Positions 12,066 through 23,687 of a DNA stretch of 64,000 nt are shown here, in pieces. This stretch comes from Tetrahymena elliotti 4EA (Eukaryota; Ciliophora; Oligohymenophorea; Hymenostomatida; Tetrahymenidae), in contig JH720306.1 in the NCBI GenBank assembly GCA_000231825.2, positions 656,199 through 720,198 of the forward strand, given 5' to 3'. Position 1 is the stretch's first letter. Each line of letters opens with the position of its first letter. Position numbers and translations under genes: made by a program. The notes beneath the pieces are model-generated. The model saw only the letters and a list, made by a program, of their open reading frames with translations, was not told where the DNA came from and made no database searches.

Positions 12066-14535
12066 TCAATTGTTAGGGTCTATACCAACATCAACAAAGA
12101 TGTAACCTTGTTCGAAAATAAGGTTAAGGTTTTTAAGGAAACTGGCTTGGCTGACTAAAGGAATATCAACACCCTAACTGAGTTGTTAGTTAATAATTCC
12201 TAGTAAATTGTAGATCAAGAGAGTAGCATTGCTAGAGAATTTATCACCATTGAAATCAATTGTTCCAGAAGTTTTGGTGGCAGAGACAACCTTTAAGTTT
12301 GATACATCAGCACCAATCTTGAATTAGCCAGGAGTATAAATATCAGCAGCAAAGTAAAGTTCTACAGCAATATTGATAGCTTCTTCGCAATTGCACTTGG
12401 AAATATCGGCGACTGGATACTCATCAGCATCTAATTCGACTAAGAATTTAAGAGAAGCAGTAACTGTACCAATTAATCTACCAGCTCTGTTTAGTAAAAT
12501 AAATCATTATTTAAATAAAAATTTTTTTAAAAAGTTAATTATTACACTAATCTGACGTCAGGAGCTTAACTAGGAACATAGAGTTAGAGATAAACTCCAG
12601 TAGTAGGAGGCATTAATTTACGGATAGCGTATTCATTGTAAAGACCAGGTAAAAGAAGTTGAACACCTTAAAGATTTAATTAGAGAGGAATATTTTTCAT
12701 AATAGCACTGTCTGAATTAATAGTCATTGAGAGTAACTTAGAGTCAGAAACAGTCCAAATGAGTTAATTCATGATTCCTGTACCAAGAAGAATTTCCAAA
12801 TCATAACGATCAGTGTGGTTAGTGAAGTAGTAATCTGGGATAGGATAGATCTAAGAAGCAGGAGATACTTGGGTGGAGTTGAGGTTGGTAATCTTTTTGA
12901 TATCAACAGGAACTCTCAAATCAGCTTGTTACTATTAAATACCTTAAGGGAAATCAATATCAAATTAATAAGTGTAATCACCAATCTAAACCTAGGGTTG
13001 TAAAGGCTTTTCGCTTAAAGTCTTTAAAGCTTTATTAATGGCTGGTTAGCCAAATAATTGAACTACAGGGTTGATTAACTAATTTTACAAAAAATAAAAG
13101 TTAGCTTTAAATATAATTTTAATAATTATTTGTCCTTACGTTCTTGATAATCCAAACTACTGGTTAGGCTAAGAGATTCCAAAACTTTTAATTAACAAGA
13201 TGTAATTTAAGGTGTTTCATTTACAAACTAGTTTTCTTAAGTTAAGCTTCAAATCCCAAAGCTTTAGGATCAGTAGTAGGAGTCAAGTGAACTTCGGTTT
13301 ATAAAGTTAAATCAGTAATTGTAAGAACTACATCCTATTTTTTAATTAAATATTTTATTAAGTTTTTGGCAAAATTTCAAAAAAAAATTTTTTTAATTTA
13401 ATTCAGTTTCGTGATGAAAACATTTTATGAATTTAAACTAAATTATATTGTCAAAGCACTTATTCATAGGCTTTCTTCATTTTTTTGTGATTTTAATTTT
13501 TGAAATTTTTCTAATAATGAAAATAATTTTTTTTTGTAAAACTCTTTATTTATTTATTTCCTAGTTCTTTTAACATATCTAGATATTATGTTTGACTTAA
13601 TTGTTAAACATAATCAATTTTATAATTGTTAAAATATTTTATTTTTAAAAAATATTGATTTGTTTTCTTCAATTTGAGTGTAAAAAGTAATGAGTTATCG
13701 ATTATTTTAATTGTTAAAACCTTCATATATATTCTATTTGTTTTAAATCACTTTTGAATCTTTATTTTTTTAATTGTCAAAATATTTGATATCAAATTGA
13801 TTAATTTTTATGAAACGATTCATATTATTTCTTGTTTTTTCATTAAATCTTGTAAATTCATATTTTTTTTGTGAAAATATTTTATCAAGTTAAATTTTCT
13901 AAAAGTGTTCATTTGCTTCTTATATTTTTTAGATGTAAGTTTTGAATCAAAGAGTGAATTAAAGATTAATAATAAATATTTTCTTACATTCTTAATCTTG
14001 ATCAAATAAAGCAATTCTATGTCTTCATAACCAGTTATGTTCAAAGAGATATTGTTTAAGACAACTGAGAAAACGTTGGGTTTAATAGCATTGATTGAAA
14101 CAGCTTTATCATTCCAATTAATAGTGTGATTAGCTAAAGTAAAGTTGTTCAACTTGAATTTATATAACCCAAACTTTTATTTAATGTCAACATTTAAAGG
14201 GATTGAAAGAGGTTAATCACCAGCTAAATTATCAATCATATCACCTAAGAAAGCAACGAGCTATTATATTATTTTAGAATAAATTTAATAATTCATTAAG
14301 TAAATAATTTTAAAATATAATCAATTGTACATAGAATCATTTTTTGTGTATTATGTTTAAATAATTATAAAAGAATATTTTTTTGGAACAATATTTTTAC
14401 TTTGTTAATAGCCTAAGTGCTCAAAGAAAGCTTTAACTCAGCAATATCATCGGAGCCCTTCACTTTAAGACCTTGATCGCAATTAGTGAAGCAAAAGATT
14501 GCAAAAATAATAGCTAAAACGAATATTAATTTCAT
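12066..14535 (-). CDS. BPI/LBP/PLUNC-family secreted lipid-binding protein
   Basis: Five exons (14535-14401, 14260-13988, 13334-13140, 13078-12546, 12486-12066) splice in frame to about 518 residues. The introns are 140, 653, 61 and 59 bp. Residues 1-19 (MKLIFVLAIIFAIFCFTNC) are a clear signal peptide, so the product enters the secretory pathway. The body alternates polar and hydrophobic residues in long beta strands, with family-like segments VSINAIKPNVFSVVLNNISL in the first half and WTVSDSKLLSMTINSDSAI in the second. This fits the two-barrel architecture of BPI, LBP and CETP, which bind phospholipid or lipopolysaccharide in hydrophobic pockets. Whether the role here is defence, mucocyst content or lipid transport cannot be read from sequence. 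The stop is TGA 12066-12068. The 653-bp intron is unusually long but no coding is seen in it. Confidence 0.75.
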
Positions 14536-14885
14536 TTACTATTTGCTTTGTCTTTGACTTTTATTATTATTATTATTAATTATGTTTATAAGAAAATCAA
14601 TAATCAGCTTATCTTTAATTATAATTTGTAATCATCTCCCAGTCTCTCTCTATATGTCTCAAATCTAATTTTTGATAAAAATATAAATTGCAGCAATATT
14701 CATTTAAAGGCTCTCTTTTTGTAATAAATGACATCTCATACACATATATAATTGAATGGCTTGTTCTATCTTCTTTTCTATTGTCTTGATTAATTCATTT
14801 CTTTGTTAATAGTGATTCAATTATCAAACTTTTTCATTAATTTGATAGTTAATTTTCCCCTATCTCCATTCAATACAATTTTCTT
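14536..14885. other. Intergenic spacer
   Basis: Promoter-side spacer of the BPI-like gene. It holds a short ATT/TTA microsatellite at about 14562-14580 and otherwise nothing recognisable. Confidence 0.4.
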
Positions 14886-15227
14886 TCATTTTACTTATTT
14901 CTCTTCTTGAATATCTATATCTGTATCTTATATTTTATATGTGATTATTAACAAATAATATTATAATTACTTATTCTTCGTTCTTACGACTTTTACATCA
15001 TTTATAATCATTGTTTTCGTTACTTTCACAAGTACAAGTACTTCCAATTAATTTTCACTTGAAATATTTTCTTTTATTAAATCTTGGCAAAAGCAATTTA
15101 CTCTTTCTAAGCTTTTAATAATATTATTACTTTTACTCTTTAAAAATTTAGCTAGGACAAGAAGCATATTTAATGAATTTATTTACACCTCTAATACATC
15201 TAAAATCTAGTTAAAACCTTATATCAT
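14886..15227 (-). CDS. Small hypothetical protein (113 residues)
   Basis: Single uninterrupted minus-strand frame from an A-rich ATG (CAAAATG) to TGA. The product begins MIQGFNQILDVLEVQINSL and is helical, Leu/Val/Lys-rich, with a possible short hydrophobic stretch and no signal peptide. I do not recognise it. It is supported by its length, the start context and a base composition slightly less AT-rich than the flanks. A chance frame in low-TGA DNA, or one exon of a decayed gene, is quite possible. Confidence 0.3.
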
Positions 15228-16031
15228 TTTGTAATTTAATTTACTAAAACAAAAAAAATTTAGGATTCTAAGTTAAAGAAATTAATTTATCTTTTTCTCT
15301 CTTTTAACTCATTCTCAAAATATATGAGAAATAAACTATTTTTTATAAAAAATTAAAATAAACACCTCTTTATAAATGAAAGAAAACTTTTATTATTTTT
15401 TTATTTTTCTTACTAAATTTATATTAATACTCATTCTACTAAATAACTTTTCAATTAATTGATATAGATATGGACTATTTGATAAAGTTTAGGTAACTTT
15501 TCTTCTATTAAGAAGATCCATAAATCTTAATAAAAGATATTATTTTGATAAAAATGATAACAGTCATGAAATAATGTAAAGACAAACTCATGAAAAATGA
15601 GCAATATTTAATAAACTTTATGATAGTTTTCTTAATTGAATAAAAGAATCACAATTATTAATAAAAGTTTTTATAAATAAGAATTATTCCTTGTTATTTT
15701 ATTCAAAACTCAATTGTATATACAAATAAGAATTTTTTATCAAGTCTTTATCAAATTTTAGGATAAAATTCTTCATTTACAAAAAGGAATAATAACTTTT
15801 TATTAAAGAAACTCTTATTATTGCTAGTAGTCATTCTCTTACAAATATCTAATCATATTAATTATTTTTTAAATTAAGGATAATTTTTTTGCTATTCAAA
15901 TTAAGATAATAAATGGTTATTTCATGATGTATAAATACCATCTAGAAAAAATAGATAAGAATTATTTAATAAAAATTAGGAATTTTCTTATTACTTCAAT
16001 TTCATTTCAAAATTATAAATTAAAAACATTT
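15228..16031. other. Intergenic spacer
   Basis: AT-rich spacer. I see no gene, RNA or repeat that I can support. Confidence 0.4.
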
Positions 16032-16367
16032 TCACTTATTTGTTGATTATTTAATGATATAACAATTCTTAAAAGAAATTAAAAATTGTTTTAATTATGA
16101 TTAAAAAATTTAATATTTTTTTAAAAGACTTAATATATAATCTACATTCAAAAATATTTGAATTAATTTTATTTTACTGATTTTTTATATTGCGGTCTTC
16201 ATTTCATCAAAAGCCTGGTCGGAATTATTATTGACTTTGTTTATAAGAAATAGAAAACTATTTGGATAACTTTAGAAAATTCTGATTAATTGTTTTGAAA
16301 TATTAATGATCCTAATAGATATTAATAATTTATAGATCAGAAATACAACAATAATTAAAAGGCTATA
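16032..16367 (-). pseudogene. Possible exon relic of a membrane protein
   Basis: The minus strand carries an open stretch that starts right after an acceptor-like TTTTTTAG. It reads through a hydrophobic helix (SLLIIVVFLIYKLLISI) into QSYPNSFLFLINKVNNNSD and QAFDEMKTAIQ, then an AT-rich run to TGA 16032-16034. The middle part is markedly more protein-like and less AT-rich than its surroundings. There is no start codon or upstream exon because the next gene begins 15 bases beyond on the other strand. It is best explained as a fragment of a gene left after rearrangement. I cannot name the parent family. Confidence 0.3.
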
Positions 16368-16381
16368 CTAAAAAATTAAAA

Positions 16382-17542
16382 ATGACAAGTAAGAGTACCT
16401 CCATGCTATCTGAAGATTAGATCAAAAATAATTTAAGCTATATTTTGATTTAAAATGAGTAGGAATCACATTAGGATTTAGACTAATCTTAAGATTTTTT
16501 GATTCAAAAAGATTAGAGCCAGTTAAATGATGTTAAAAAATCCTACTTAGAAACAAATGAAGATCTTGACAAATCTTAAGGAGATTAATATGTAGAAATT
16601 AAAGATAAAAAATCCTTATTTCAAAGAATTAGAGAGTATATGAGAAATATTCATGATTCTGAAAAGTAAAAAAGTGGTCTAAGTTTAATGGCAGAGTCTT
16701 TTTTATTTGGTACCGTTTCCTTGTTGACATTATTTTTAAAATTGCTTAATGGTTTCAGAATAGGTGATTAAGAGGATATATTAAAGTAAGCTTATGAAAG
16801 AGTTGAAAAAATAAAAGCAAACTCATCTTAAATCTTTGACAATTAAAAAATAAACACTTAATTCATAATTTATGGATAAGCTAGACTATAATAAAATACT
16901 TCAAAATTTGAGAATAAACCTTATCTTATGTATAATTTGAAATTTCTAGATAACTTATAAAGATAAGGATGCGAATTCCCATAACAGAAAAATCAAAAAA
17001 TAAAAGAAAAAGCATATGGATTTTTTGATAGTGATTTAGCACAGTCTATTTATTCTTTTTAGTTAGCTGTTACTTTATAATTTTTCTTAGAATAAAATTA
17101 ACTGAAGAATGGTGAAAATGTATTTATATTTGGAACTAAGATAGGAAATACCTCTCTTCTACCTCTTCAAGTCTTTAAAAATTTTGATTTTTCTAAAATG
17201 TAAAAATCAATCTTTAATTTAAAAATAAAAGATAAATTTTTAGGAGTGTTGGGAATCACTTTATTTTTCATTTGCTCATACAAATTTTATGTTTTTTTAA
17301 ACAAACAAATATCTCAAGTTAAAGAATAGGTTGATAAAATAGTTAAAGATGATGATGATAATTAACATTTTGAATAATAACCTAATAAAATTAACAACAA
17401 TAAAAAAAATAAAAACAAAAAAAATAATTTTGAGAGTAAAGAGGATAATAACTTCAAATTAAATGTATAATTTAATTTTTCTTATTTATTATTTACTGAG
17501 AAGTTCAATATTTATCAGTACTTTACCCAAAAAGTTTCATGA
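16382..17542 (+). CDS. Two-TM membrane protein, MUL1/GIDE-like layout without RING
   Basis: Intronless frame of 386 residues. Residues 1-95 are Gln/Ser/Asp-rich and soluble. A first TM helix lies around residues 105-122 (ESFLFGTVSLLTLFLKLL). A domain of about 150 residues follows, containing IYGQARLQ and LKNGENVFIFGTKIGN. A second TM helix (FLGVLGITLFFICSYKFYVF) precedes a Lys/Asn/Asp-rich tail. The order TM, domain with a glycine-rich LK-G-x-x-x-x-x-G segment, TM recalls mitochondrial E3 ligase MUL1 and the GIDE domain. However, the C-terminal RING of that family is absent, so ligase activity is not supported. The topology is visible; the family relation is inference. The end is TGA 17540-17542. 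Confidence 0.6.
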
Positions 17543-18197
17543 ATTTGATATTATTTATTTCTATGTTGTTCATATTTATTTTAAATGTAAATTCTGCTGT
17601 TTTAGTTAATCAGTCTTTAACATTAATATTAAAAAATATATTTTATTTTTCTAAGTTTTGCAAAGTAATGCTACAGTAATAAAATAAAATAATAGATATT
17701 TAGATAAAATAAATAATTTACTTCTATTAATTTTTAAATAAAATTGTTTTAGAGTAATTTAATTATTATTCTAAATTTTATGTATTTTTTAAATATTTTT
17801 CTTAAAATGAGCTAATAATATATTTCTACACCTAATAATTTCTTAGATTGGTAATATTTTAATGAAAAAAATAAATTTTGTTCCTTTCTCAAAAATAAAA
17901 TGTTTGCTAAACAATAAGAAATCATAAATATATTAATAAAATATAAGAAATGATTTAACATTTTATGAATTAGAGAAAAAATTAATGATCAATATTTTTT
18001 TAGAGTTTAAACAATAATTTAAGAAATTAACCAACTCTTTAATAATATTTCTCTTTTTTAATAAAAGAAATTTCTTTGTTAATACTTCTCTTTTGTAAAA
18101 GAATTAGTATATTTTACTGTAGTTTAAAATTCCTAACAGACACATAAAAATTGATAAATAATTAATTATAAAATAAAATAAGTATTTAGCAAAAGAA
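17543..18197. other. Intergenic spacer
   Basis: AT-rich spacer; nothing supportable. Confidence 0.4.
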
Positions 18198-19580
18198 ATG
18201 GGTTGTACTGATTCAAAATAAAAATATTAATAGAAATAAAAAATGATTCTAAATTATATGGGAGTAAGCTAGAATCAAAGCATTATTATTTCAATTAAAG
18301 ACTATTTAAAAGAAGAGCTCAAGCTATTTAAAGAGTTTTAGGTATGAGAGACTTAGACTTAATTGAATATACTTGCTGATGAAATTCATTAAAAAAAGAT
18401 TAAAGGTTAAAACTTTAGTGAATAAATAGATCAGCTTGACTTGATCTTAGAAAAATTTGAAAATTTACCAGCCTCAAAAAGGATCTAGATAAAAGAATCT
18501 ATTAGGAATGCTAAATTAGATTCTTTAAGTATAATAACTTTCTCAAGCTTAATAAAAGTACTATAAGAGTCTATAAAATATCTATTGTTTGAAAAAGAAT
18601 CCATCAAATGGAGAAATAAAAATCAGTGAAAGCAACAATTCAGTTTGAAGAAAATAAATTTTTAAATCAAGTAGATTAGTTTAAATGGAATCGTGTTTTC
18701 TAAAATTAAAAATAATAATAGATTTTAAGAGAAATATAATTTTTACTACCAGCTTATCCTTATATTAAGTAATGGATTTATTTGAGAAAACACTTTTAGA
18801 GTTGTTAGAAAGACTCAGAATAACTTTGAACAAAAATTATCTTCTAATCGATGATTTAACTTTTTAAGATATTATTATCTTATTGAACTTTATTCTCCCT
18901 GAAGATGAATTAAAGTAAATTGGGGATTGTCTGGCAGGAAATGGTTATCCCTTACCTCTAATTATCTAAAGTAGTATTAATAAAAATGGCTTTATTTTCT
19001 TAGGTGATATTCTATTTTATCATTTTATTTAAGCTTAAAAAATGACAGTAACATTTGTAAATACTAAATCAGTTAAATAAGAAAAAAGTTGCTAATTTGT
19101 TTCTCGACTACTCAGTTAAGATCCTTAAAATCATTAGGATAGAAAGTTAAAAAATAAAACAAAAACAAAATTAATTAGTGTAATGCAATAAAAAATTGAT
19201 TGATCTTAGAATATAGATAGAAGATACTTTAAAGTATATGATTTCTAATTTTGATTGTCAAACATACTAATTTTGAAGAATTTATAAAATCAAACTTTAA
19301 CAAATTTACAAGTGATTTCAATAATTTAAAATTATATATGTCAGGAAATTTTGACAACATTTAAAAAAAAGCATTCTTAAATGGAATGTTGGAAGCTTTT
19401 TCTTAATAGTAAGAAATTAACATAAAATAGAAATTTAACGATAAACTAGAAACTATTTTTTTAAATACATTTTAAACAAAAATAAATGAAGTCATAGGAT
19501 GCTGCTCTAAATGTCCCTTTTGTGGAGCAAAATGTATCTTAGGCTTAAATCATGACTAATTAAAAAAGGAATAGTCATGA
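18198..19580 (+). pseudogene. Broken gene resembling a large (VLIG/URGCP-like) GTPase
   Basis: Starts with an intact-looking MGCTDSK (N-myristoylation-type) N-terminus, then breaks repeatedly. Frame A has TGA at 18345-18347 and 18627-18629. The homologous reading moves to a second frame from about 18608 to 18829, and to a third from about 18772 to 19203. It ends in a fourth segment from about 19242 to TGA 19578-19580. Recognisable pieces are LLIDDLTFQDIIILLNFILP, which resembles the N-terminal KLT..DVL region of very large inducible GTPases, and the C-terminal Cys cluster GCCSKCPFCGAKC plus a later His, which resembles their C-terminal zinc motif. No G-domain is present between them. I read this as a decayed, internally deleted copy. 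The family assignment is tentative. Confidence 0.45.
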
Positions 19581-19939
19581 TGAAAAAAAAAAAATTTTAA
19601 GTATTTTGTAATATATTTTCTTTTATTTTTTTTATCAATTTCAAAAGTTCTTAAAAATTAAAACTTTATTCCAAGTAAAAATTTAATTTTAATAAATAAC
19701 ATAGGGAGAGAGAAATAATATATATACTAAATATTATTAGAAATTTTGAAATAAAATCAGAAACTATTTATAAGTTTGCTATTGATAAATTTCATGAATG
19801 CTTCCCCCTAGATTTAACAATTATAAAAATTTAAATATTCTAAAAAAATTTTTGTTTGGGTGTTGAATTTAATCATTTTACATACAAAATATATACTAAA
19901 AATATGTAAATTTGTAATTTTTTTTATCTTAATTTTAAT
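19581..19939. other. Intergenic spacer between convergent genes
   Basis: AT-rich 3'-to-3' spacer; nothing supportable. Confidence 0.4.
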
Positions 19940-20926
19940 TCATTTTTTTTTATTTGTTTCTGTGATATAAGCATTTTTAACTTTAATCATTTGCTTGTAA
20001 GATATTATATCTAACAAAAATTCAGGTATGATCGATATAAGAGCACTTTATATGGAATGAATATAATTTCCATTATTGAATGATACTCTTCCTATTAAAT
20101 TCAAAGAGGATTCTGTAAATTATTCAGCTGAAATATATCCACTTAAAGCTCCTTATTTAATTTAGGCATTAGTCATCTAAGTTTAAGTAACTTAAGGTGT
20201 TAGTGTCAAAAAATCAATCTTTTTTCTATATTCTTAATTCAAACTTCTAGAGAGATGTAGATTAAAGGCTTTCGTTGCTGAATAGATTTCAGTCATAGGG
20301 AATGTTTTTTCTCCAGCAAAAGAACTGATATCTAGAATAGCAGATCTTTATTATCTACTTAAAAGTTTAGTTATTAAGGCACGAGTGATCAAAGCTTAAG
20401 GTACAGTATTAACAACAATATTTTCAATAACTTTATTTACTGGTATTTAATGATAATACATATCACCTGCAGCTAAATCTATACCTACATTGTTTACAAG
20501 AATAGAAATATCTAAATCTTTTACTTTTTCTACAATATTATTGAAAAAAGAATCATCTTTCAAGCTATTTGTAAAATCTGAAACAACTATTTTGTAAGAT
20601 AAAGTTGGGAACTTTTTTTTGAGATCATCAACAATTGGCTAAGTCTTTTCTTAGTTTCTAACAATAAGAACAACATTAAATCCTCTTTTTGATAAAGAAT
20701 AGCAAAACTATTTTCCAATTCCATCTGATGCTCCAGTTACAATTGCCCAACTATTCTTCCCTAATCTGGCTTAAAGATCTAATCCTGGCTTTTATAACCT
20801 AACTGTAAAGTTAATAATAGATACCAAGTAGGTTAAGATTTGATACAATCCTACCAGCACAAAAAGCTTAATAAGTAAATTGCTTTCTTAAAATTAAACT
20901 AAAAAGATTGAAATTGCTTCTATCAT
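19940..20926 (-). CDS. Short-chain dehydrogenase/reductase (17-beta-HSD12/KAR type)
   Basis: NAD(P)-dependent oxidoreductase of 328 residues with no intron. A membrane-anchoring hydrophobic segment lies at about residues 20-45 (LFVLVGLYQILTYLVSIINF). Then come the Rossmann cofactor motif TGASDGIG at about residue 68, NNVG, the active-site Ser in DISS and the catalytic YSATK (YxxxK). The N-terminal helix followed directly by the SDR core matches 17-beta-hydroxysteroid dehydrogenase 12 and very-long-chain 3-ketoacyl-CoA reductase, enzymes of the ER membrane that reduce 3-keto groups in fatty-acid elongation or steroid metabolism. All SDR catalytic residues are present, so activity is likely; the substrate is not determined. 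It lies 118 bp downstream of another minus-strand gene, and neither gene shows a shared regulatory signal. Confidence 0.85.
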
Positions 20927-21044
20927 TATATAACTTTTAATCAACACAAAACTAATTTTTTAATAATTGAAAAATATTATCAAATAACCTCTATCTATCT
21001 ATCAATCTCAAATATTCAATTTATAGCAAAATAAAATAAATTAT

Positions 21045-21776
21045 TCAATCAATTAATTTACTTGTTTTGTAAATTTTATAACTAAAAAAATTATTAAATA
21101 AGATTCTAAGTATATTCTTTATCAATTATGATTTCAACATTTCTAAATAAAAATGATTTAATTTTTAAATCTTAATTATTCTAATATAAGTCTAATATTG
21201 TTACTATTAGAAGTAAAAAATATACATTTAAGACAATTTTAAGGTCTTTTCAATTTTAAAATATTTGAATTTTGTTTGAAAGCTACTTTATTCGGATTTC
21301 TAAGATAATTACAAGAACTTTTTAAAATTTACAAAATGAACTGTTTGGATGTAGTCAATAAATTATTAAGTATTTATCTGTAATTGATCTGACATACACT
21401 CTAATATCTCTTCTTTTCTCCTTCTTAATCCAATTAAATTATGTATTTTCTTCCAAACAAATAATAAAAATGTAGAAAATTAACCACAAAGTTCACAAAT
21501 TTGCTGATAAGATTTATTTGCCCAATTAACATCTTAATAAAGTAGATTAATCTTTAAAATTATAACTTAGATTTCAGATATCTATCCAAAAAAAATATCT
21601 AAAAGAATGCTCTTAAATTAATAAATTAAATAGATTTATTTCAAATTGTTTTTTAATGTCTTTTAGATAATAAATATTTGATTGATTGTTTTAATATTTT
21701 AAACATTATCAAACCTAAATAAAGGCTTAAAATTGAAAAAAGTTTTAGGATAACTATTTGAGTTAGGAGTTTACAT
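21045..21776 (-). CDS. Hypothetical membrane-associated protein (243 residues)
   Basis: Continuous minus-strand frame from ATG 21774-21776 (TTAAATG context) to TGA 21045-21047. The N-terminal half is convincingly protein-like: YPKTFFNFKPLFRFDN, then an amphipathic stretch with FFGQISEIQVIILKI, DVNWANKSYQQICELCGQF, and a short hydrophobic FLLFVWKK followed by a basic GLRRRKEE. The C-terminal half is more AT-driven and Gln-rich. The style resembles the large ciliate-specific membrane protein families, but I cannot name one, and it may be a fragment of such a gene. It is divergent from the first P450 gene, with 173 bp between their starts. Confidence 0.45.
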
Positions 21777-21949
21777 TTAATAATTTGTAATATAAAAAAA
21801 TAGATACTTAATTTTTACTGCAGTCGTTTTCTAATTTATTTTGATAATATTAATCTTCTTAAGATAATCTATAAATACTTTTTAGAACTTAATTTTTTAT
21901 AAATTAATTCATCAAAAATTAATAAAATTGCTTAAAAAAACAAAAGATA

Positions 21950-23687
21950 ATGGGATCGATATTGCAAATAGTAGTAATAGCTGCTTCTATTATTTCGCTA
22001 ATAGCACTTTACTTTTTCTACAAGTTTTACATCTAGCCTAAATAGCTGATGGGATACTATGAAAGATAAGGAGTAAAAAATTTATGCTTCTATCCTTTTC
22101 TTGGCAAGTTTAAGTAAATTTCAGAAGATCTAAAATCAAAAGGTGATGGGTATTACAGCATTAAATAATTTTTGAATGACAATCCTGGCTGTAAGTTTTC
22201 AATGACGAATTTAGGTAAAATTTAAATATTTATTTAACCATAATGATTAATTTTAATTTCTATGAAAAGCTGAGTATGTTATTATCTAGTTATATGACCC
22301 AGATGTTTTGAAAGAGTTCTACAATTGTAAATCTCTTGAAAAAGATAAATTTGGTGTAGAAATATTTTAAGAATTTATGAATGGTATTGTTTTTTCTGAA
22401 GGATAGGAGCACACAAGAAAAAGAAAAATTATCTCTTAAGCTTTTCATTATTAATTGCTTTAGAATATGGTTCCACAACTTTCAGAGATATATGATGAAT
22501 ATATTAATAAAGTTAAAGATACAAGAACTAATGATTGTATTTCTTTGTTTTAGGAAATCTCAAGCGAGGCAGTTATGAGGTTATTTTTTAGCAAAAGTTT
22601 TACAGGTTATAAATATAAAGGTAAAACTATTACAGAGCATTTAAGCATCTTAATTAATTCTATTGGCTAATTGGTTAAATCGATTCCATATGCTTTACTT
22701 GGAAAATGGATTTTAAAATTTGGTTAAATGTTAACTCTTAAAAATAATACAAGGGAAATAAAATAAATATTTAAAGAAGTGATAACAAACAGACTAAATT
22801 CTACTAACTTACAAGATTTATAGCATAAAAAGAGAAAGGATTTAATTGATTATTTAATTGAGAATAAGGGAATTACTGATACTGAATCAGAAGACACCAT
22901 TACAGTTGAAACAATTATTGAAGAGTTTATGACTTTTTATGTTGCTGGATTAGATACCACAGGTAATTATTATAATACATTGTCTTCATAAAATAAAATC
23001 TTTGATTAAATTAGGACACACTCTTGGAATGGCAATATACTACCTAAGCATTTACCCAGAGGTATTTTCTTACTTTAAAATTGTTAAAAATTCTTATTTA
23101 TTTTTATCAAAAAAGTGTACAAAATAGCTTTAGGAAGAAATATATGCAAACATAAAGACTCAAGAAGATTTAAATTCAGACAACATTAAAAACATGAAAT
23201 ATTTATAAGCTTTTGTAAATGAAATTCTAAGACACTATACGATAGCTGACTAATTGTTTGCAAGAAAGGTATATCTAGTTTTATTTTTAAGGTTATCAAA
23301 TTAAATTGAAATTTTTTTAAAAAGGCTACTCAAGACATTTTATTAGGAACTCTTAAGATTAAGAAAGGAACACTTTTGAATGTAGGTAATTTGGAAAATC
23401 ACTATGATTCCAAGTACTTTAAAAATCCCCATCAATTTGATCCATCAAGATGGTTAAGTGGATCTCTTGATAAATTGCCACCATACATCTTCAATCCATT
23501 TTCAGCAGGAAAGCATAATTGTATTGGATAACACTTTGCTTAAATAAACATTAAAATTGGCTTGATAAAATTTATACAAGCATTTAATTTTGAATGTGAT
23601 CCAGATTACAAACTTCTTATAACCTTTAAATTCCTTATAGAGCCTTTACATCCTATACCTATTTTATTTAAAACAAGAAAAGTTTGA
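21950..23687 (+). CDS. Cytochrome P450 (first of a tandem pair)
   Basis: Haem-thiolate monooxygenase of about 506 residues from five exons: 21950-22214, 22270-22962, 23015-23061, 23116-23268 and 23325-23687. An N-terminal membrane anchor (about residues 4-25) places it on the ER. Diagnostic motifs are the I-helix oxygen-binding AGLDTT, the K-helix ExxR in NEILRHY, the PERF-like DPSRWL, and the haem loop FSAGKHNCIG with the axial Cys. All key residues are present, so the enzyme should be active. The intron 3 acceptor was set at 23115 because the exon then starts C-T-K-Q-L-Q-E-E-I, matching the neighbouring paralogue. The substrate is unknown. It lies 1.3 kb upstream of a second P450 with the same exon structure. 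Confidence 0.9.

Noticed and set aside
18345..18347. In-frame TGA as a selenocysteine codon
   Set aside because: Tetrahymena does use TGA for Sec, but this locus also has a second TGA and frame changes, with no Cys-like context, so decay is the better explanation.
23116..23127. Alternative acceptor at 23127 in the first P450
   Set aside because: The upstream acceptor at 23115 gives exon length and residues (CTKQLQEEI) that match the paralogue at 26173.
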